64,000 bases of DNA from Foliimonas ilicis (GTDB taxonomy: Bacteria; Pseudomonadota; Alphaproteobacteria; Rhizobiales; Rhizobiaceae): positions 124,001-188,000 of the forward strand of contig NZ_JBDUUH010000005.1 of the NCBI RefSeq assembly GCF_039939195.1, read 5' to 3'. The position numbers and the translations under genes were made by a program. Position 1 is the first letter of the stretch. Each line of letters opens with the position of its first letter. Under the pieces are notes generated by a model that was not told where the DNA came from, made no database searches, and saw only the letters and a list, made by a program, of their open reading frames with translations. Of this stretch, positions 32,301-41,171 are shown piece by piece.

Positions 32301-33941
32301 TTAAAGCCAGCGGTTTTCGACGCGATCGAAACTGCCGGCCCGAAGGTCGTCAGTTTCCTTCACAAGCAACTGCTTGGCGATTTTCAGCGAAACGGTGCGC
32401 GGAAACTCATCGCGAAACACATAGAAGCGCGGCACCTTGAACGGTGCTAACTGTCGTTTGGCGGCTTCGATGATGGTCGCCAGCGTATCGTCGCTCCAGA
32501 CGGTTTCGTCCTTGAGCTTGATATACGCTTTGACCTCTTCACCGCGTAGCGCGTCGGGCACTCCGATGACGGCTGCTTCGGCCACGACAGGCACCGCGTT
32601 GAGTACGGACTCAACTTCGCGCGCCGCAATGTTTTCCGCGCTGCGGCGGATCATGTCCTTCTTGCGCCCGACGATCGTGTGGAACCCGTTTTCATCGACC
32701 TGGAAGAGATCGCCCGTGCGAAACCAGCCATCGCTGAACGCGGCTTTTGTGGCTTCGGGGTTGTTGTAGTAACCAAGCATGATGCCGGGTCCGCGGATCA
32801 GCAATTCGCCGATCTCGCCTGCAGCAAGCGTGTTGCCTTCATCGTCAACGACCTTGCATTCGCGGAAGGGGCAGGGCACGCCGCAAGACCCGGAGCCGAC
32901 CATGTCGGAGCGTTCGATGGGCATGAACATCGCTGGACCGGTCTCGGTCATCCCGAAGGCTTCGCGCGCATTGAGATCGTATCGCGCCTCAAGTCCTGCG
33001 TGGAGATCCCGCGGAACGCCGTAGACATTCGCGCGCATGATTTCCGTATGCGGGTCATCTGCATGCGCTGGCTGGCTGTGCAGAACCCAAGGCAGCAGAC
33101 AGAAATTGATGCGATAACCGCGCACCCATTCCATGAAGCGGCTGGTGCTCTGTCTGGCGGCAACGAACAGCGTACCACGCTGATAAAGCGTCATCAGCAA
33201 GAGCCACTGAGGGTCCATATAGAAAAATGGCGTTGAGGCCAGAATGCGCTCATAGCGTCGTCCGTCGCGGAAGGCGTTCACCTTGCCGGCGCTGATCCAA
33301 TAGCGCTGGCTGAGCATGCAGCCCTTCGGAAAACCTGTGGTGCCGGACGTATATTGAATATTCAGCAGGTCGTCGTGAGTAACAGGCTCCGGCGCGTCGA
33401 ATGTATCGCTTGGCGTTGAAGCCAGCTCATCCCAATTCACAGCGCCAGCCAGCGTATCACCGACGATAATCGTCTGGGCGAGATAAACCTTGATCACGCC
33501 GTCTTCGCGTGCCGCATTCACCACGTCCATGCAATCGCGGTGCGCAACCACGAAAGTTACTTCGGCATCATTGACGACATGCGCCAACTCGCGTTCGCGG
33601 TAGCTGATGTTGGTTGGCACCATGACGGCGCCTATGCGGCCAAGGGCCAGCCATGTCAGCGGCATTTCGGGGATGTTGGGGAGCATCACGGCGACATGCG
33701 TTCCCTTGACGATGCCGAGCTTGATGAACTGCGTTGCCAGCCCGTTCACCACGCGACGCATTTCCGCGTAGGTGATCGTCCGCCCGTCTTCAAAGAAGTT
33801 CCAAAGAAGCTGATCGCCCGCAGCGTCTGCGGCCTCGTCGATCAGCGCGCCGATGTTTGCGGGCAACTGCTCCGCCTCTATGCGACGCCGCCTTTCGGCG
33901 ACGCCGGGAACCTGCTGAGAAAGTACCTCCGCCCGGCTCAT
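32301..33941 (-). CDS. AMP-forming acyl-CoA synthetase (ANL superfamily)
   Basis: 546 residues from the ATG at 33941, which overlaps the aldehyde dehydrogenase stop (TAATG); the longer frame to 34076 lies inside that gene. ANL motifs are NIQYTSGTTGFPKGCML (P-loop A3), EAFGMTETGPAMF (A5), GWFRTGDL (A7, adenylate Asp) and GRKKDMIRRSAENI (A8). The late catalytic Lys is in SLKIAKQLL, near residue 527. It activates a carboxylic acid to the CoA thioester, consuming ATP. Directly after an aldehyde dehydrogenase, it probably activates the acid that enzyme makes. A general similarity to CaiC/ligase-type enzymes is seen, but no specific substrate can be named. Confidence 0.92.
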   Translation of the reverse strand: MSRAEVLSQQVPGVAERRRRIEAEQLPANIGALIDEAADAAGDQLLWNFFEDGRTITYAEMRRVVNGLATQFIKLGIVKGTHVAVMLPNIPEMPLTWLALGRIGAVMVPTNISYRERELAHVVNDAEVTFVVAHRDCMDVVNAAREDGVIKVYLAQTIIVGDTLAGAVNWDELASTPSDTFDAPEPVTHDDLLNIQYTSGTTGFPKGCMLSQRYWISAGKVNAFRDGRRYERILASTPFFYMDPQWLLLMTLYQRGTLFVAARQSTSRFMEWVRGYRINFCLLPWVLHSQPAHADDPHTEIMRANVYGVPRDLHAGLEARYDLNAREAFGMTETGPAMFMPIERSDMVGSGSCGVPCPFRECKVVDDEGNTLAAGEIGELLIRGPGIMLGYYNNPEATKAAFSDGWFRTGDLFQVDENGFHTIVGRKKDMIRRSAENIAAREVESVLNAVPVVAEAAVIGVPDALRGEEVKAYIKLKDETVWSDDTLATIIEAAKRQLAPFKVPRFYVFRDEFPRTVSLKIAKQLLVKETDDLRAGSFDRVENRWL

Positions 33942-35434
33942 TAGTGGGCGAACCACACGGCTTTGAAGTCCGTGTATTTGTCGAGCGCATGAAGCGACTT
34001 GTCTCGTCCGAAACCGGACTGCTTGAACCCACCGAATGGAACCGACATCAGTCCCCGGTCGAAGCAATTCACCCACACCACACCGGCACGAATGGCCTTC
34101 GCCGCGCGATGCGCCTTCTTGACGTCGTTCGTCCAGACACCAGCGGCCAGACCATAAATCGTGTCGTTGGCGACGGTCATCGCCTCGTCGAAATCGCGCA
34201 CGGTTATAGTGGCCAGAACCGGCCCGAATATCTCTTCGCGCGCGATTTTCATCTGGTTGGATACGCCGTCGAAGACCGTCGGTTCGATGAAATAGCCGCC
34301 GCTTTCCTGACGCACACGGTTGCCGCCGGCGATAATCTTGGCGCCGCCCGCGACACCTTCCTCTATATAGCCAAGCACGCGCGACATCTGCTCTTCGGTA
34401 ACGATGGAGCCGAGCTTCGTTGCCGCATCGAGCGGATCGGAAGGCACCAGCGCGTTTGCCTGCTGAAGAACTTTCTCAAGGAACTTGTCCTTGATCTTGT
34501 CTTCCACGATCAGCCGCGATCCGGCATTGCAGACCTGGCCCGAATTGCCGAAAATACCGGCCGCCACCGTGCGGGCGGCAGCATCCAGATCATCGCAATC
34601 CGCAAGCACGATCTGTGGAGACTTTCCGCCAAGTTCGAGCCCGATGCGCTTGATGTTGGACTGGCCGGAATACTGCATGAAGTAGCGCCCGACTTCGGTC
34701 GAACCTGTGAAGCCCACGCAATCGACATCCATGTGCAAGCCAAGCGCTTTGCCTGTCACATGCCCAAGGCCGGGCAGTACGTTCAGAACGCCTTTCGGCA
34801 GTCCGGCATCAAGTGCCAGTTGGGCAATGCGCAGAGCGGTGAATGGTGATTGTTCGGCGGGCTTGAGGATAACCGAATTGCCGGTCGCAAGCGCCGGTCC
34901 AAGCTTCCATGCAGCCATAGACAACGGGTAATTCCACGGCACGACGGCGGCGACGATGCCGACCGGTTCGCGCACGACCATCGTCGTCATGTCGTCTGCC
35001 GTCACGGCGACTTCGCCATAAACCTTGTCGATCGCTTCCGCGTACCAGGCGATGCAGTTTGCAGCACTTGGAATGTCGCCATTCGTGCTGTTGGTGATTG
35101 GCTTGCCGACATTAAGGGTTTCGAGAAGACCGAGTTCGTCACGGTTTTGCAGCAGAAGTTCGGAAAAGCGCAGCAGAACCTTCTTGCGCTCTGCCGGTGC
35201 CGCGCGAGACCATACGCCGGATTCGAACGCCCTGCGTGCCGACTTAACTGCGAAATCGACATCGGCTGGACCGCAAGCTGCAACCTTGGCAATGATCTTG
35301 CCGCTGCCTGGATAGACGCAATCGAAGGTTTCGCCCGATTGAGCTTCGACATAGGCACCGTCGATGAATGCCTTGCCCGGCAATTTGATCTGTTCAGCGC
35401 GTTGGTGCCAGTTCGGTTTGATTTCGGCGTTCAT
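33941..35434 (-). CDS. Aldehyde dehydrogenase (amino-aldehyde/gamma-glutamyl-gamma-aminobutyraldehyde dehydrogenase type)
   Basis: 497 residues, full-length NAD(P)-dependent ALDH. Catalytic Cys is in GNSGQVCNAGSR near residue 301; the general base Glu is in LELGGKSP; PWNYPLSMAAWKLGPAL lines the cofactor site; the C-terminal PFGGFKQSGFGRD closes the active site. The sequence style is that of PuuC/betaine-aldehyde-type enzymes, which oxidise amino-aldehydes. It is first in a minus-strand run of five genes ending with the TetR gene, and a TetR operator lies about 60 bases upstream. The neighbouring omega-aminotransferase should supply its aldehyde substrate. Confidence 0.94.
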   Translation of the reverse strand: MNAEIKPNWHQRAEQIKLPGKAFIDGAYVEAQSGETFDCVYPGSGKIIAKVAACGPADVDFAVKSARRAFESGVWSRAAPAERKKVLLRFSELLLQNRDELGLLETLNVGKPITNSTNGDIPSAANCIAWYAEAIDKVYGEVAVTADDMTTMVVREPVGIVAAVVPWNYPLSMAAWKLGPALATGNSVILKPAEQSPFTALRIAQLALDAGLPKGVLNVLPGLGHVTGKALGLHMDVDCVGFTGSTEVGRYFMQYSGQSNIKRIGLELGGKSPQIVLADCDDLDAAARTVAAGIFGNSGQVCNAGSRLIVEDKIKDKFLEKVLQQANALVPSDPLDAATKLGSIVTEEQMSRVLGYIEEGVAGGAKIIAGGNRVRQESGGYFIEPTVFDGVSNQMKIAREEIFGPVLATITVRDFDEAMTVANDTIYGLAAGVWTNDVKKAHRAAKAIRAGVVWVNCFDRGLMSVPFGGFKQSGFGRDKSLHALDKYTDFKAVWFAH

Positions 35435-35492
35435 GAGCGTGTTCCCCGTCTTTCCGGCAATTATTGTTTGCTAAGTTAGAATTTAATATTCC

Positions 35493-35510
35493 GATTGATT
35501 GGTCAATCAG
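35493..35510 (-). promoter_or_regulatory. Probable TetR operator, copy 2 (aldehyde dehydrogenase run)
   Basis: On the minus strand this site reads TGATTGACCAATCAATCG, whose core TGATTG-AC-CAATCA is a perfect dyad. It lies 59 bases upstream of the aldehyde dehydrogenase start, between that gene and the end of the aminotransferase gene. It matches copy 1 at 16 of 18 positions, in the same orientation relative to the gene it precedes. It should control the five-gene run that includes the TetR gene itself. Confidence 0.75.
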
Positions 35511-35544
35511 TTTATTTGATGCGAGACGCGTCACCGCCGTTGCG

Positions 35545-36933
35545 TTACCGGCTATTTCCGATTTGCCTTCCAGCTTCCAGAATACCCTCGCGCAATATGC
35601 CGATCATGTAATCGATCTGCTCTTTGGTGATGATGAGGGGCGGAGACATGACGCACATATTGCCGAGTGGGCGCACGATAAGACCCAATTCGTAGCAATG
35701 CGCGTCGATCAACGAGCCGAGCTTCCTATCGAGGGCCGTGACCTCCGGCGAGGACGGATCGACAAGGCATTCGACGCAACCGACGAGCCCGGATGAGCGA
35801 ACATCCGCGACCAGAGGAAGGTCTGCCAGACTTCTCAACTGCTCTGCGAAATAGACGGAGATGTCGCGCACGTGATCCAGAATTCCGTCATTCTCGATGA
35901 CTTCGATATTCGCCAATGCCGCGGCGCAGCTGACCGGATGGCCCGAATAGGTGTAGCCATTGGAGTAATAGCCGCCTTTCGCGTTTTCGCCGCTCACCTT
36001 ATTCAGCAACCGCTCGGAAATCGCGAAGCCGCCGAGCGGCACGTAGCCGGAGGTAACACCTTTTGCGAAAGTGATGATGTGAGGCACTACGCCGAATACG
36101 CTTTCGGAGGCGAACCATTCGCCACAGCGGCCAAATCCGGTGACCACTTCGTCCGAAATGTAGATAATATCGTGCTCTTCACAGACGGACTTGAACCGTG
36201 CGTGGTAGCCTTTCGGCGGGATTACAACTCCGCCCGAAGCCAGCAGCGGCTCGGCCAAAAAGACCGCGACCTTGTCGGCCCCGATCTTGGCGATTGTCTG
36301 CCTGAATTCGTCCACCAGCCAGTCGAGGAACTGCGCCTCGCTCTTGCCTTCTGAAAAGCGGATATTAGGGCTCGAAATAAAAGAAATCTTGTCCGACACA
36401 ATGTCGAAATTAGCCCAATTTCCTTCGCGCCCCGAGCATGCTGCCGTAAGCGTCGTGCTGCCGTGATAGCCCTCGCGACGTACGATGATGTGCTTCTTTT
36501 CGGGCCGCCCAAGCACGTTGTTGTAGTATTCAACGAAGCGCAGGGCCGAATCCACCGCGGTAGATCCTCCCGTTGTGAAGAAGACGCGGTTCAAATCGCC
36601 TGGCGTCAAGGCCGCGATCCTCGCGGCAAGCTCCGCTGAAGGCGAATTGGTCGTGTACCAAGGGGAGTTATAGGAAAGTTTCAGCGCCTGTTCCGACATC
36701 GCGTCGGCGATCTCGCGACGATTGTAACCGATCTGCGTGCACCACATGCCGCCAGGCCCATCGATCAGGCGGCGGCCATTGGTGTCCACCACGTAGATGC
36801 CTTCGCCATACGCAATCACCGGTTTGGATGAGGTGCCGAGCTTCGACATATCTTCGGCGGGCGTCAGCAGGTGATCCCGCGCCGCGTTCTCGGTTTCCGC
36901 CGCATTCCACTGCGCACCGACCATCTTGTTCAT
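35545..36933 (-). CDS. Class III omega-aminotransferase (amine/diamine:pyruvate type)
   Basis: 462 residues from the ATG at 36933 (GGAGG 7 bases upstream). It is a fold-type I PLP enzyme of class III. The PLP lysine is in ITFAKGVTSGYVPLGG, the cofactor Asp is in IYISDEVVTGFGRCG, and FFTTGGSTAVDSALR holds the phosphate. The N-terminal GPGGMWCTQIGYNRREIADAM is typical of omega-amino acid:pyruvate and putrescine:pyruvate aminotransferases (SpuC-like). It converts a primary amine to an aldehyde, feeding the adjacent aldehyde dehydrogenase. It has its own promoter region with a TetR operator copy at 37059. Confidence 0.93.
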   Translation of the reverse strand: MNKMVGAQWNAAETENAARDHLLTPAEDMSKLGTSSKPVIAYGEGIYVVDTNGRRLIDGPGGMWCTQIGYNRREIADAMSEQALKLSYNSPWYTTNSPSAELAARIAALTPGDLNRVFFTTGGSTAVDSALRFVEYYNNVLGRPEKKHIIVRREGYHGSTTLTAACSGREGNWANFDIVSDKISFISSPNIRFSEGKSEAQFLDWLVDEFRQTIAKIGADKVAVFLAEPLLASGGVVIPPKGYHARFKSVCEEHDIIYISDEVVTGFGRCGEWFASESVFGVVPHIITFAKGVTSGYVPLGGFAISERLLNKVSGENAKGGYYSNGYTYSGHPVSCAAALANIEVIENDGILDHVRDISVYFAEQLRSLADLPLVADVRSSGLVGCVECLVDPSSPEVTALDRKLGSLIDAHCYELGLIVRPLGNMCVMSPPLIITKEQIDYMIGILREGILEAGRQIGNSR

Positions 36934-37310
36934 TATGTTTCCTCCATGCGCAGTTTTTAGGTGGCCGGTCTTCAAGCTAAACGGAAGCGCTTGTCATGAG
37001 CGAAACCATGCCTAGACGGAGAGAGATAACGCAGGCCATTGGCGCATGTCAAGAAAATTGACTGTCCAGTCAATCAGTTTTCGAGATTGTCATTTTCGTT
37101 CCAAATTAAACTGCGACGGTATGTGTATGAGGAAACAAATACCGAAACTAAAACTGCATGATAGCCAATGACATGGCACGGAACTATGCGTCCCACTGCA
37201 CGCAGACCGGTCTGCGGAGCAAATATTTCATGCGATCGCATATTGCTCATGTTGCTGTGCGATACTCGCTGGCGACAAAATAGTGCAGTCTTGAGCAGCG
37301 TGATGACTGG
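36934..37310. other. Gene-free region upstream of the aminotransferase gene
   Basis: These 377 bases lie between the aminotransferase start and the end of the molybdenum subunit gene, both on the minus strand. The part nearest the aminotransferase holds its promoter and the TetR operator copy 3 (37059-37076). The distal part, about 37100-37310, shows no credible gene and no clear terminator hairpin for the aminotransferase or the molybdenum subunit. Confidence 0.6.
37059..37076 (+). promoter_or_regulatory. Probable TetR operator, copy 3 (aminotransferase promoter)
   Basis: TGACTGTCCAGTCAATCA has a perfect TGACTG-N2-CAGTCA dyad, extended one pair each side to TTGACTG-TC-CAGTCAA. It matches copy 1 at 16 of 18 positions. 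It lies 126 bases upstream of the aminotransferase start. Together with the other two copies it links the amidase, importer, aldehyde dehydrogenase run and aminotransferase into one regulon. Confidence 0.75.
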
Positions 37311-39623
37311 TTACAACAGTTTGTCCAAGGTTATTGGCAAGTCGCGAATGCGCTTGCCGGTCGCGTTGAAGACGGCATTGGCGACTGCTGCGGCGACTCC
37401 CGTGATACCGATCTCGCCGATACCGCGTGCCCCCAATGGCGATCGGGGGTCGGGAATATCGGTCCAGATGACATCGATTTCCGGAACATCCAGGTGCGTC
37501 GGGATGTGATAGTCGGCAAGGGATGCGTTCATTATCCGCCCGCTGCGTTCGTCGAACCAGGTCTCTTCGGTGAGCGCGAGGCCCAGCCCCATGATCATTC
37601 CGCCTTTGAACTGGCTTGTCGCGGTTTTCGGATTGAGGATTGTCCCGCAGTCGAACGAACCGAGCAGCCGGTCGACGCGTACTTCGCCAGTGACGCTGCT
37701 TACGCGCAATTTGCAAAAGATTGCGGACGTGCTGTGCATCGCAAACTTCAGTATTTCGAGCGGCGCGCTCCCGGTTGCGGTTACAATTATATCGTCCCGG
37801 GACGCTCGGGTCAGGATCGAACGGAAGCTCTCATAGCGGTCAGGTTCCTTGATGCTGGCAACACCTTCATTCGTCATAAAGACGTCACCAGCACGCAGAC
37901 CCGCGATAGGGCTGTCGTTGCCGGCAAGACGAACCAGCTCGACGGTCAGCTTTTCAGCGGCGGCGATAATGGCGCCGGACAGTGAGGCAGTCTGCGACGA
38001 GCCGCCCGCCATTGGCGCGGCGGGCAGGGCCGAGTCTCCCAGCTCGATCGTGATGGCATTCATCGGGAGACCAAGACGATCTGCGGCATGTTGCGCCTGT
38101 ACAGTTGCGGTTCCCATGCCCATTTCCTGCGCCGAGGATGATATTGTCGCCTTGCCGTCTTGATCAAGCTTGATGCGAACGGTGGCACTTGGCATGCGCG
38201 CATAGGGGAAACTACCGCTCGCACATCCCATTCCGATCATCCACTCGCCTTCCCGGCGTGAACCGGCCTCCGGCCGTCTCCGTTTCCAGCCGAAGCGTTC
38301 CGCACCATCGGCATAGGCCTTCGTCAAGGCACGCTGCGAGAATGGCGTACCCGACAGCGGATGCCGTTCGGGTTCGTTGCGCAAGCGCAGTTCGATCGGA
38401 TCGACGCCCATTTTGTGTGCCAGTTCGTCGAGCGCGCTTTCAAGCGCGAAAGTGCCGATCGCTTCCCCCGGCGCGCGCATATATGTGTTTGGTACGATGT
38501 CGAGATCGAGATGACGTTGGATGATCTCGAAGCTTTTCGAGCGGTACAATGCGCGGGAGCTCAGGCTATATTGCTCTGGGCATGCCGCATAGGGCGGCAT
38601 GATCGAGTAGCCTGTATGTATGATCGATGTGAACCGGCCTTGTGCGTCGGCGCCGATCGCGACGCGTTGTTCCGTGGGGCTGCGTCCTCCGATGATGCGG
38701 TAGACGCCCTCGCGGCTCATCATCAGGCGAACAGGACGTCCAGCAAGCCTGGCGGCGGCGATCGTAACGATTTGATGGTCCCACAGGCCCTTTCCACCAA
38801 AACCGCCACCAACATAGGGTGACAGGACGCGTACGGCGTCCTTCTTGAGACCGAACAGCCTGGCGAGTGCATTTGCGCTCGGTGCAATCATCTGCGTTGC
38901 ATCATGAACGGTCAGAGTGTCGCTTTTCCAGTCGACAGTGACGGCATGCAGTTCAATGGCATTGTGATTGTGGCCCGGTGTCCGATAGACGTTGTCTACC
39001 CCATACGCGGCCTGGCCCAGTTCGCGCTCAGCGCCTCCGACGGAAACGTGGTTCTTCTCGATCAGGATAGAGGCGGGAATCCGCGCGCTGTTTTTTGCGT
39101 GCTCGAAGCCGGTTTTGGCGGAGGCGGCCTCGTATTCTATTTCGATCAAGCTGGCTGCGTGATCCGCCTGCTCTTGCGTTTCGGCAAGAACCAGTGCCAC
39201 GACCTGCCCATTATATCTGATCTCGGCATCCTGCATGATGGGGAGATTGCTGTTGCCGACGGCGGAAAGGTCCGTCATGCTGATCATCGGCACGATCCCG
39301 ATGCGAGGCATATTCCGGTATGTCATCACCAGGATCACGCCGGGAGCATCTTCAGCGGTTTTGGTATTAAGCCGCGTGATCCGCCCGCGCGTCACGGGGC
39401 TATGGATGAGCGACGCGTAGGACAATCCGTCCATCGCGACCTCTGCTGCAAAACGTGCTTCACCCGCAACCTTTACCGGACCATCCAGACGGGCCGCCTG
39501 GGTTCCGATTGCGCCGCGGCGTTCAATTAGCGGATCCGGTGTTCCGCCTGGCAGCCACTGCGCCGGCACCCAGCCCAATACTGTCTTGACGGACTCTATG
39601 ACAACATTCTGCATCCTGCTCAT
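37311..39623 (-). CDS. Xanthine dehydrogenase-family molybdenum-binding subunit (PaoC-like)
   Basis: 770 residues with the two-domain molybdopterin subunit layout: Ald_Xan_dh_C from about residue 40 and the MoCo-binding domain after about 170. Cofactor contacts are seen in SPYVGGGFGGKGLWDHQ and YMRAPGEA, and the catalytic Glu is in GARGIGEIGITG near the C-terminus. It forms a three-subunit molybdo-iron-sulfur flavoprotein with the next two gene products, hydroxylating aldehydes or N-heterocycles. Its ATG overlaps the stop of the FAD subunit gene (ATGA). No XdhC/PaoD-type maturation gene is visible next to it. The MarR gene upstream is the probable regulator. Confidence 0.93.
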   Translation of the reverse strand: MSRMQNVVIESVKTVLGWVPAQWLPGGTPDPLIERRGAIGTQAARLDGPVKVAGEARFAAEVAMDGLSYASLIHSPVTRGRITRLNTKTAEDAPGVILVMTYRNMPRIGIVPMISMTDLSAVGNSNLPIMQDAEIRYNGQVVALVLAETQEQADHAASLIEIEYEAASAKTGFEHAKNSARIPASILIEKNHVSVGGAERELGQAAYGVDNVYRTPGHNHNAIELHAVTVDWKSDTLTVHDATQMIAPSANALARLFGLKKDAVRVLSPYVGGGFGGKGLWDHQIVTIAAARLAGRPVRLMMSREGVYRIIGGRSPTEQRVAIGADAQGRFTSIIHTGYSIMPPYAACPEQYSLSSRALYRSKSFEIIQRHLDLDIVPNTYMRAPGEAIGTFALESALDELAHKMGVDPIELRLRNEPERHPLSGTPFSQRALTKAYADGAERFGWKRRRPEAGSRREGEWMIGMGCASGSFPYARMPSATVRIKLDQDGKATISSSAQEMGMGTATVQAQHAADRLGLPMNAITIELGDSALPAAPMAGGSSQTASLSGAIIAAAEKLTVELVRLAGNDSPIAGLRAGDVFMTNEGVASIKEPDRYESFRSILTRASRDDIIVTATGSAPLEILKFAMHSTSAIFCKLRVSSVTGEVRVDRLLGSFDCGTILNPKTATSQFKGGMIMGLGLALTEETWFDERSGRIMNASLADYHIPTHLDVPEIDVIWTDIPDPRSPLGARGIGEIGITGVAAAVANAVFNATGKRIRDLPITLDKLL

Positions 39624-40606
39624 CGGCCGTCTCCAATCAGTTCGAGCAGGACGGCGCTCGCCGTGCGCTTTGCCAGTTCCATTTTGAATGCGTTTCCAAC
39701 CCGTGGGGTGGCATCGTCGAATTCCGCGGCGATGGCGGCTTCGAAGAGATCCGGTCGCGCAGGATTGTCCTTCAGGGCCGCCTCAGCTCTGAATGCCCGC
39801 CAGGGTTTTGGGGCGATCCCGCCAAATGCCAGATGAATATCATCGATGACGCCCTCGCGCATGGTCACGCCCGCAGCCACGGAAACCAGAGCGAACGCAT
39901 AACTCGCCCGGTCGCGGACTTTACGGTAGGCCGATCGCTCAGCAAAAGGAGATGGCGGAAGCTCGATCGCTGTTATGATTTCGCCTGGTAGCAGTATAGT
40001 GTCCAAATCGGGCCGGTCACCCGGCAGCCGATGGAAGTCAACAACCGGTATAGTGCGCGCGCCATCCCGGCCCGCAATATGGACCTCGGCGTCCAGCGCG
40101 GCGAGTGCTACGCACATGTCCGACGGATGGCTTGCAATGCACGAGTCGGAGGTGCCGAGGATGGCATGATAGCGGTTGAAACCGTCCGCCGCATCGCATC
40201 CGCTGCCGGGCTGTCTTTTGTTGCAGCGAGAGCCGGCAACATCGGTAAAATAGACGCATCGCGTTCGTTGCATCAGATTGCCGGCGACCGTTGCCATGTT
40301 GCGGATTTGTGCCGATGCACCGGCAAGGATGGCCCTCGACAGCATCGGAAAGTATTTTCGAACCAAGGGATGCGCCGCGACTTCGCTGTTGCGAGCAGCG
40401 CCGCCAATAATCAGGCTGCCTTGAGATGTCCGCCGAATTTCACGCGACAGCGCGGTGACGTCGAGCAACACGGAGGGGCGTTCGACACCCTTGCGCATCA
40501 GATCGACAAGGTTGGTGCCTCCACCGAGCAGTTTGTTCCCTTCACGGGTTGCCAGGCTCGTGGCGTTGTCAAGCGAGGATGTGCGCATATATTCAAACGG
40601 GATCAT
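39620..40606 (-). CDS. Molybdenum dehydrogenase FAD-binding subunit with an extra 4Fe-4S motif (PaoB-like)
   Basis: 328 residues from the ATG at 40606, which overlaps the iron-sulfur subunit stop (ATGA) and has AAGGAGG upstream; the open frame to 40825 lies inside that gene. FAD binding is marked by LLGGGTNLVDLMRKG and GASAQIRNMATVAGNLMQ. The insertion RTRCVYFTDVAGSRCNKRQP followed by GSGC supplies cysteines like the extra 4Fe-4S cluster of Escherichia coli PaoB, which ordinary xanthine dehydrogenases lack. This favours a periplasmic-type aldehyde oxidoreductase relative rather than a purine enzyme. Confidence 0.92.
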   Translation of the reverse strand: MIPFEYMRTSSLDNATSLATREGNKLLGGGTNLVDLMRKGVERPSVLLDVTALSREIRRTSQGSLIIGGAARNSEVAAHPLVRKYFPMLSRAILAGASAQIRNMATVAGNLMQRTRCVYFTDVAGSRCNKRQPGSGCDAADGFNRYHAILGTSDSCIASHPSDMCVALAALDAEVHIAGRDGARTIPVVDFHRLPGDRPDLDTILLPGEIITAIELPPSPFAERSAYRKVRDRASYAFALVSVAAGVTMREGVIDDIHLAFGGIAPKPWRAFRAEAALKDNPARPDLFEAAIAAEFDDATPRVGNAFKMELAKRTASAVLLELIGDGR

Positions 40607-41109
40607 GCGGCGTCCTCCTTCACCACGGTCATAATCGCCTCGACAATGCCGTTGTGCGCGCCGCACCGACAGAGATTGCCGCTCATGCGCTCGCGCACTT
40701 CTTCTGTCGAAAGCGCGATCGCATCCGCAGCCAGATCGTCGCTGATGTAGCTCGGCATGCTCAAGGCCATCTCGCGCAGCATCCCGACGGCCGAACAGAT
40801 TTGCCCGGGTGTGCAATAGCCGCACTGAAAGCCGTCATGTTCAATGAAGGCGGATTGAAGCGGATGGGGTTCAGCGGCGCTTCCCAATCCTTCGATCGTC
40901 GTGACCGAGCGTCCGTCCATCTGGACGGCGAGCGTAAGGCAGGAAAGCATCCTTTCCCCATCGACCAGTACGGTACAGGCGCCACAGGCACCCTGATTGC
41001 AGCCGACCTTAGTGCCAGTCAGATGGAGATGTTCACGAAGAAAGTCGAGCAGCGAAACCCTTGCGTCGTCCGGGACGGAAACGGCATTACCGTTGATGCG
41101 TATCGTCAT
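40603..41109 (-). CDS. 2Fe-2S subunit of molybdenum dehydrogenase (PaoA-like)
   Basis: 168 residues. The plant-type 2Fe-2S cluster is bound by GCNQGACGACTVLVDG and LSCLTLA. The second, helical cluster is bound by CGYCTPGQICSA and GNLCRCGAHNGIVEA. The three-gene order 2Fe-2S, FAD, molybdenum subunit is the PaoABC order. Unlike Escherichia coli PaoA, no Tat leader precedes the domain, so this complex is probably cytoplasmic. The MarR gene ends 62 bases upstream on the same strand, with an inverted repeat in the gap. Confidence 0.94.
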   Translation of the reverse strand: MTIRINGNAVSVPDDARVSLLDFLREHLHLTGTKVGCNQGACGACTVLVDGERMLSCLTLAVQMDGRSVTTIEGLGSAAEPHPLQSAFIEHDGFQCGYCTPGQICSAVGMLREMALSMPSYISDDLAADAIALSTEEVRERMSGNLCRCGAHNGIVEAIMTVVKEDAA

Positions 41110-41154
41110 TGTCGTCTACCTTGGTTGGAGCAGGCGCCATCACCATTAAGATAG

Positions 41155-41167
41155 TACGATATTCGTA
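41155..41167. promoter_or_regulatory. Candidate MarR operator
   Basis: TACGA-TAT-TCGTA is a 13-base dyad in the 62-base gap between the MarR gene and the 2Fe-2S subunit gene. MarR proteins bind short dyads of this kind next to their own gene. Its position suggests control of the molybdenum dehydrogenase operon. Only one copy is seen, so support is limited. Confidence 0.45.
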
Positions 41168-41171
41168 TAAT

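Noticed and set aside
33857..34849. Plus-strand frame of 330 codons opposite the aldehyde dehydrogenase and ligase genes
   Set aside because: Antisense shadow; no domain, and the two minus-strand genes are joined by a TAATG overlap here.
35472..35478. CTAAGTT half-site near the aldehyde dehydrogenase gene, similar to the GntR palindrome
   Set aside because: Only one arm is present and the locus belongs to the TetR regulon, so it is probably chance.
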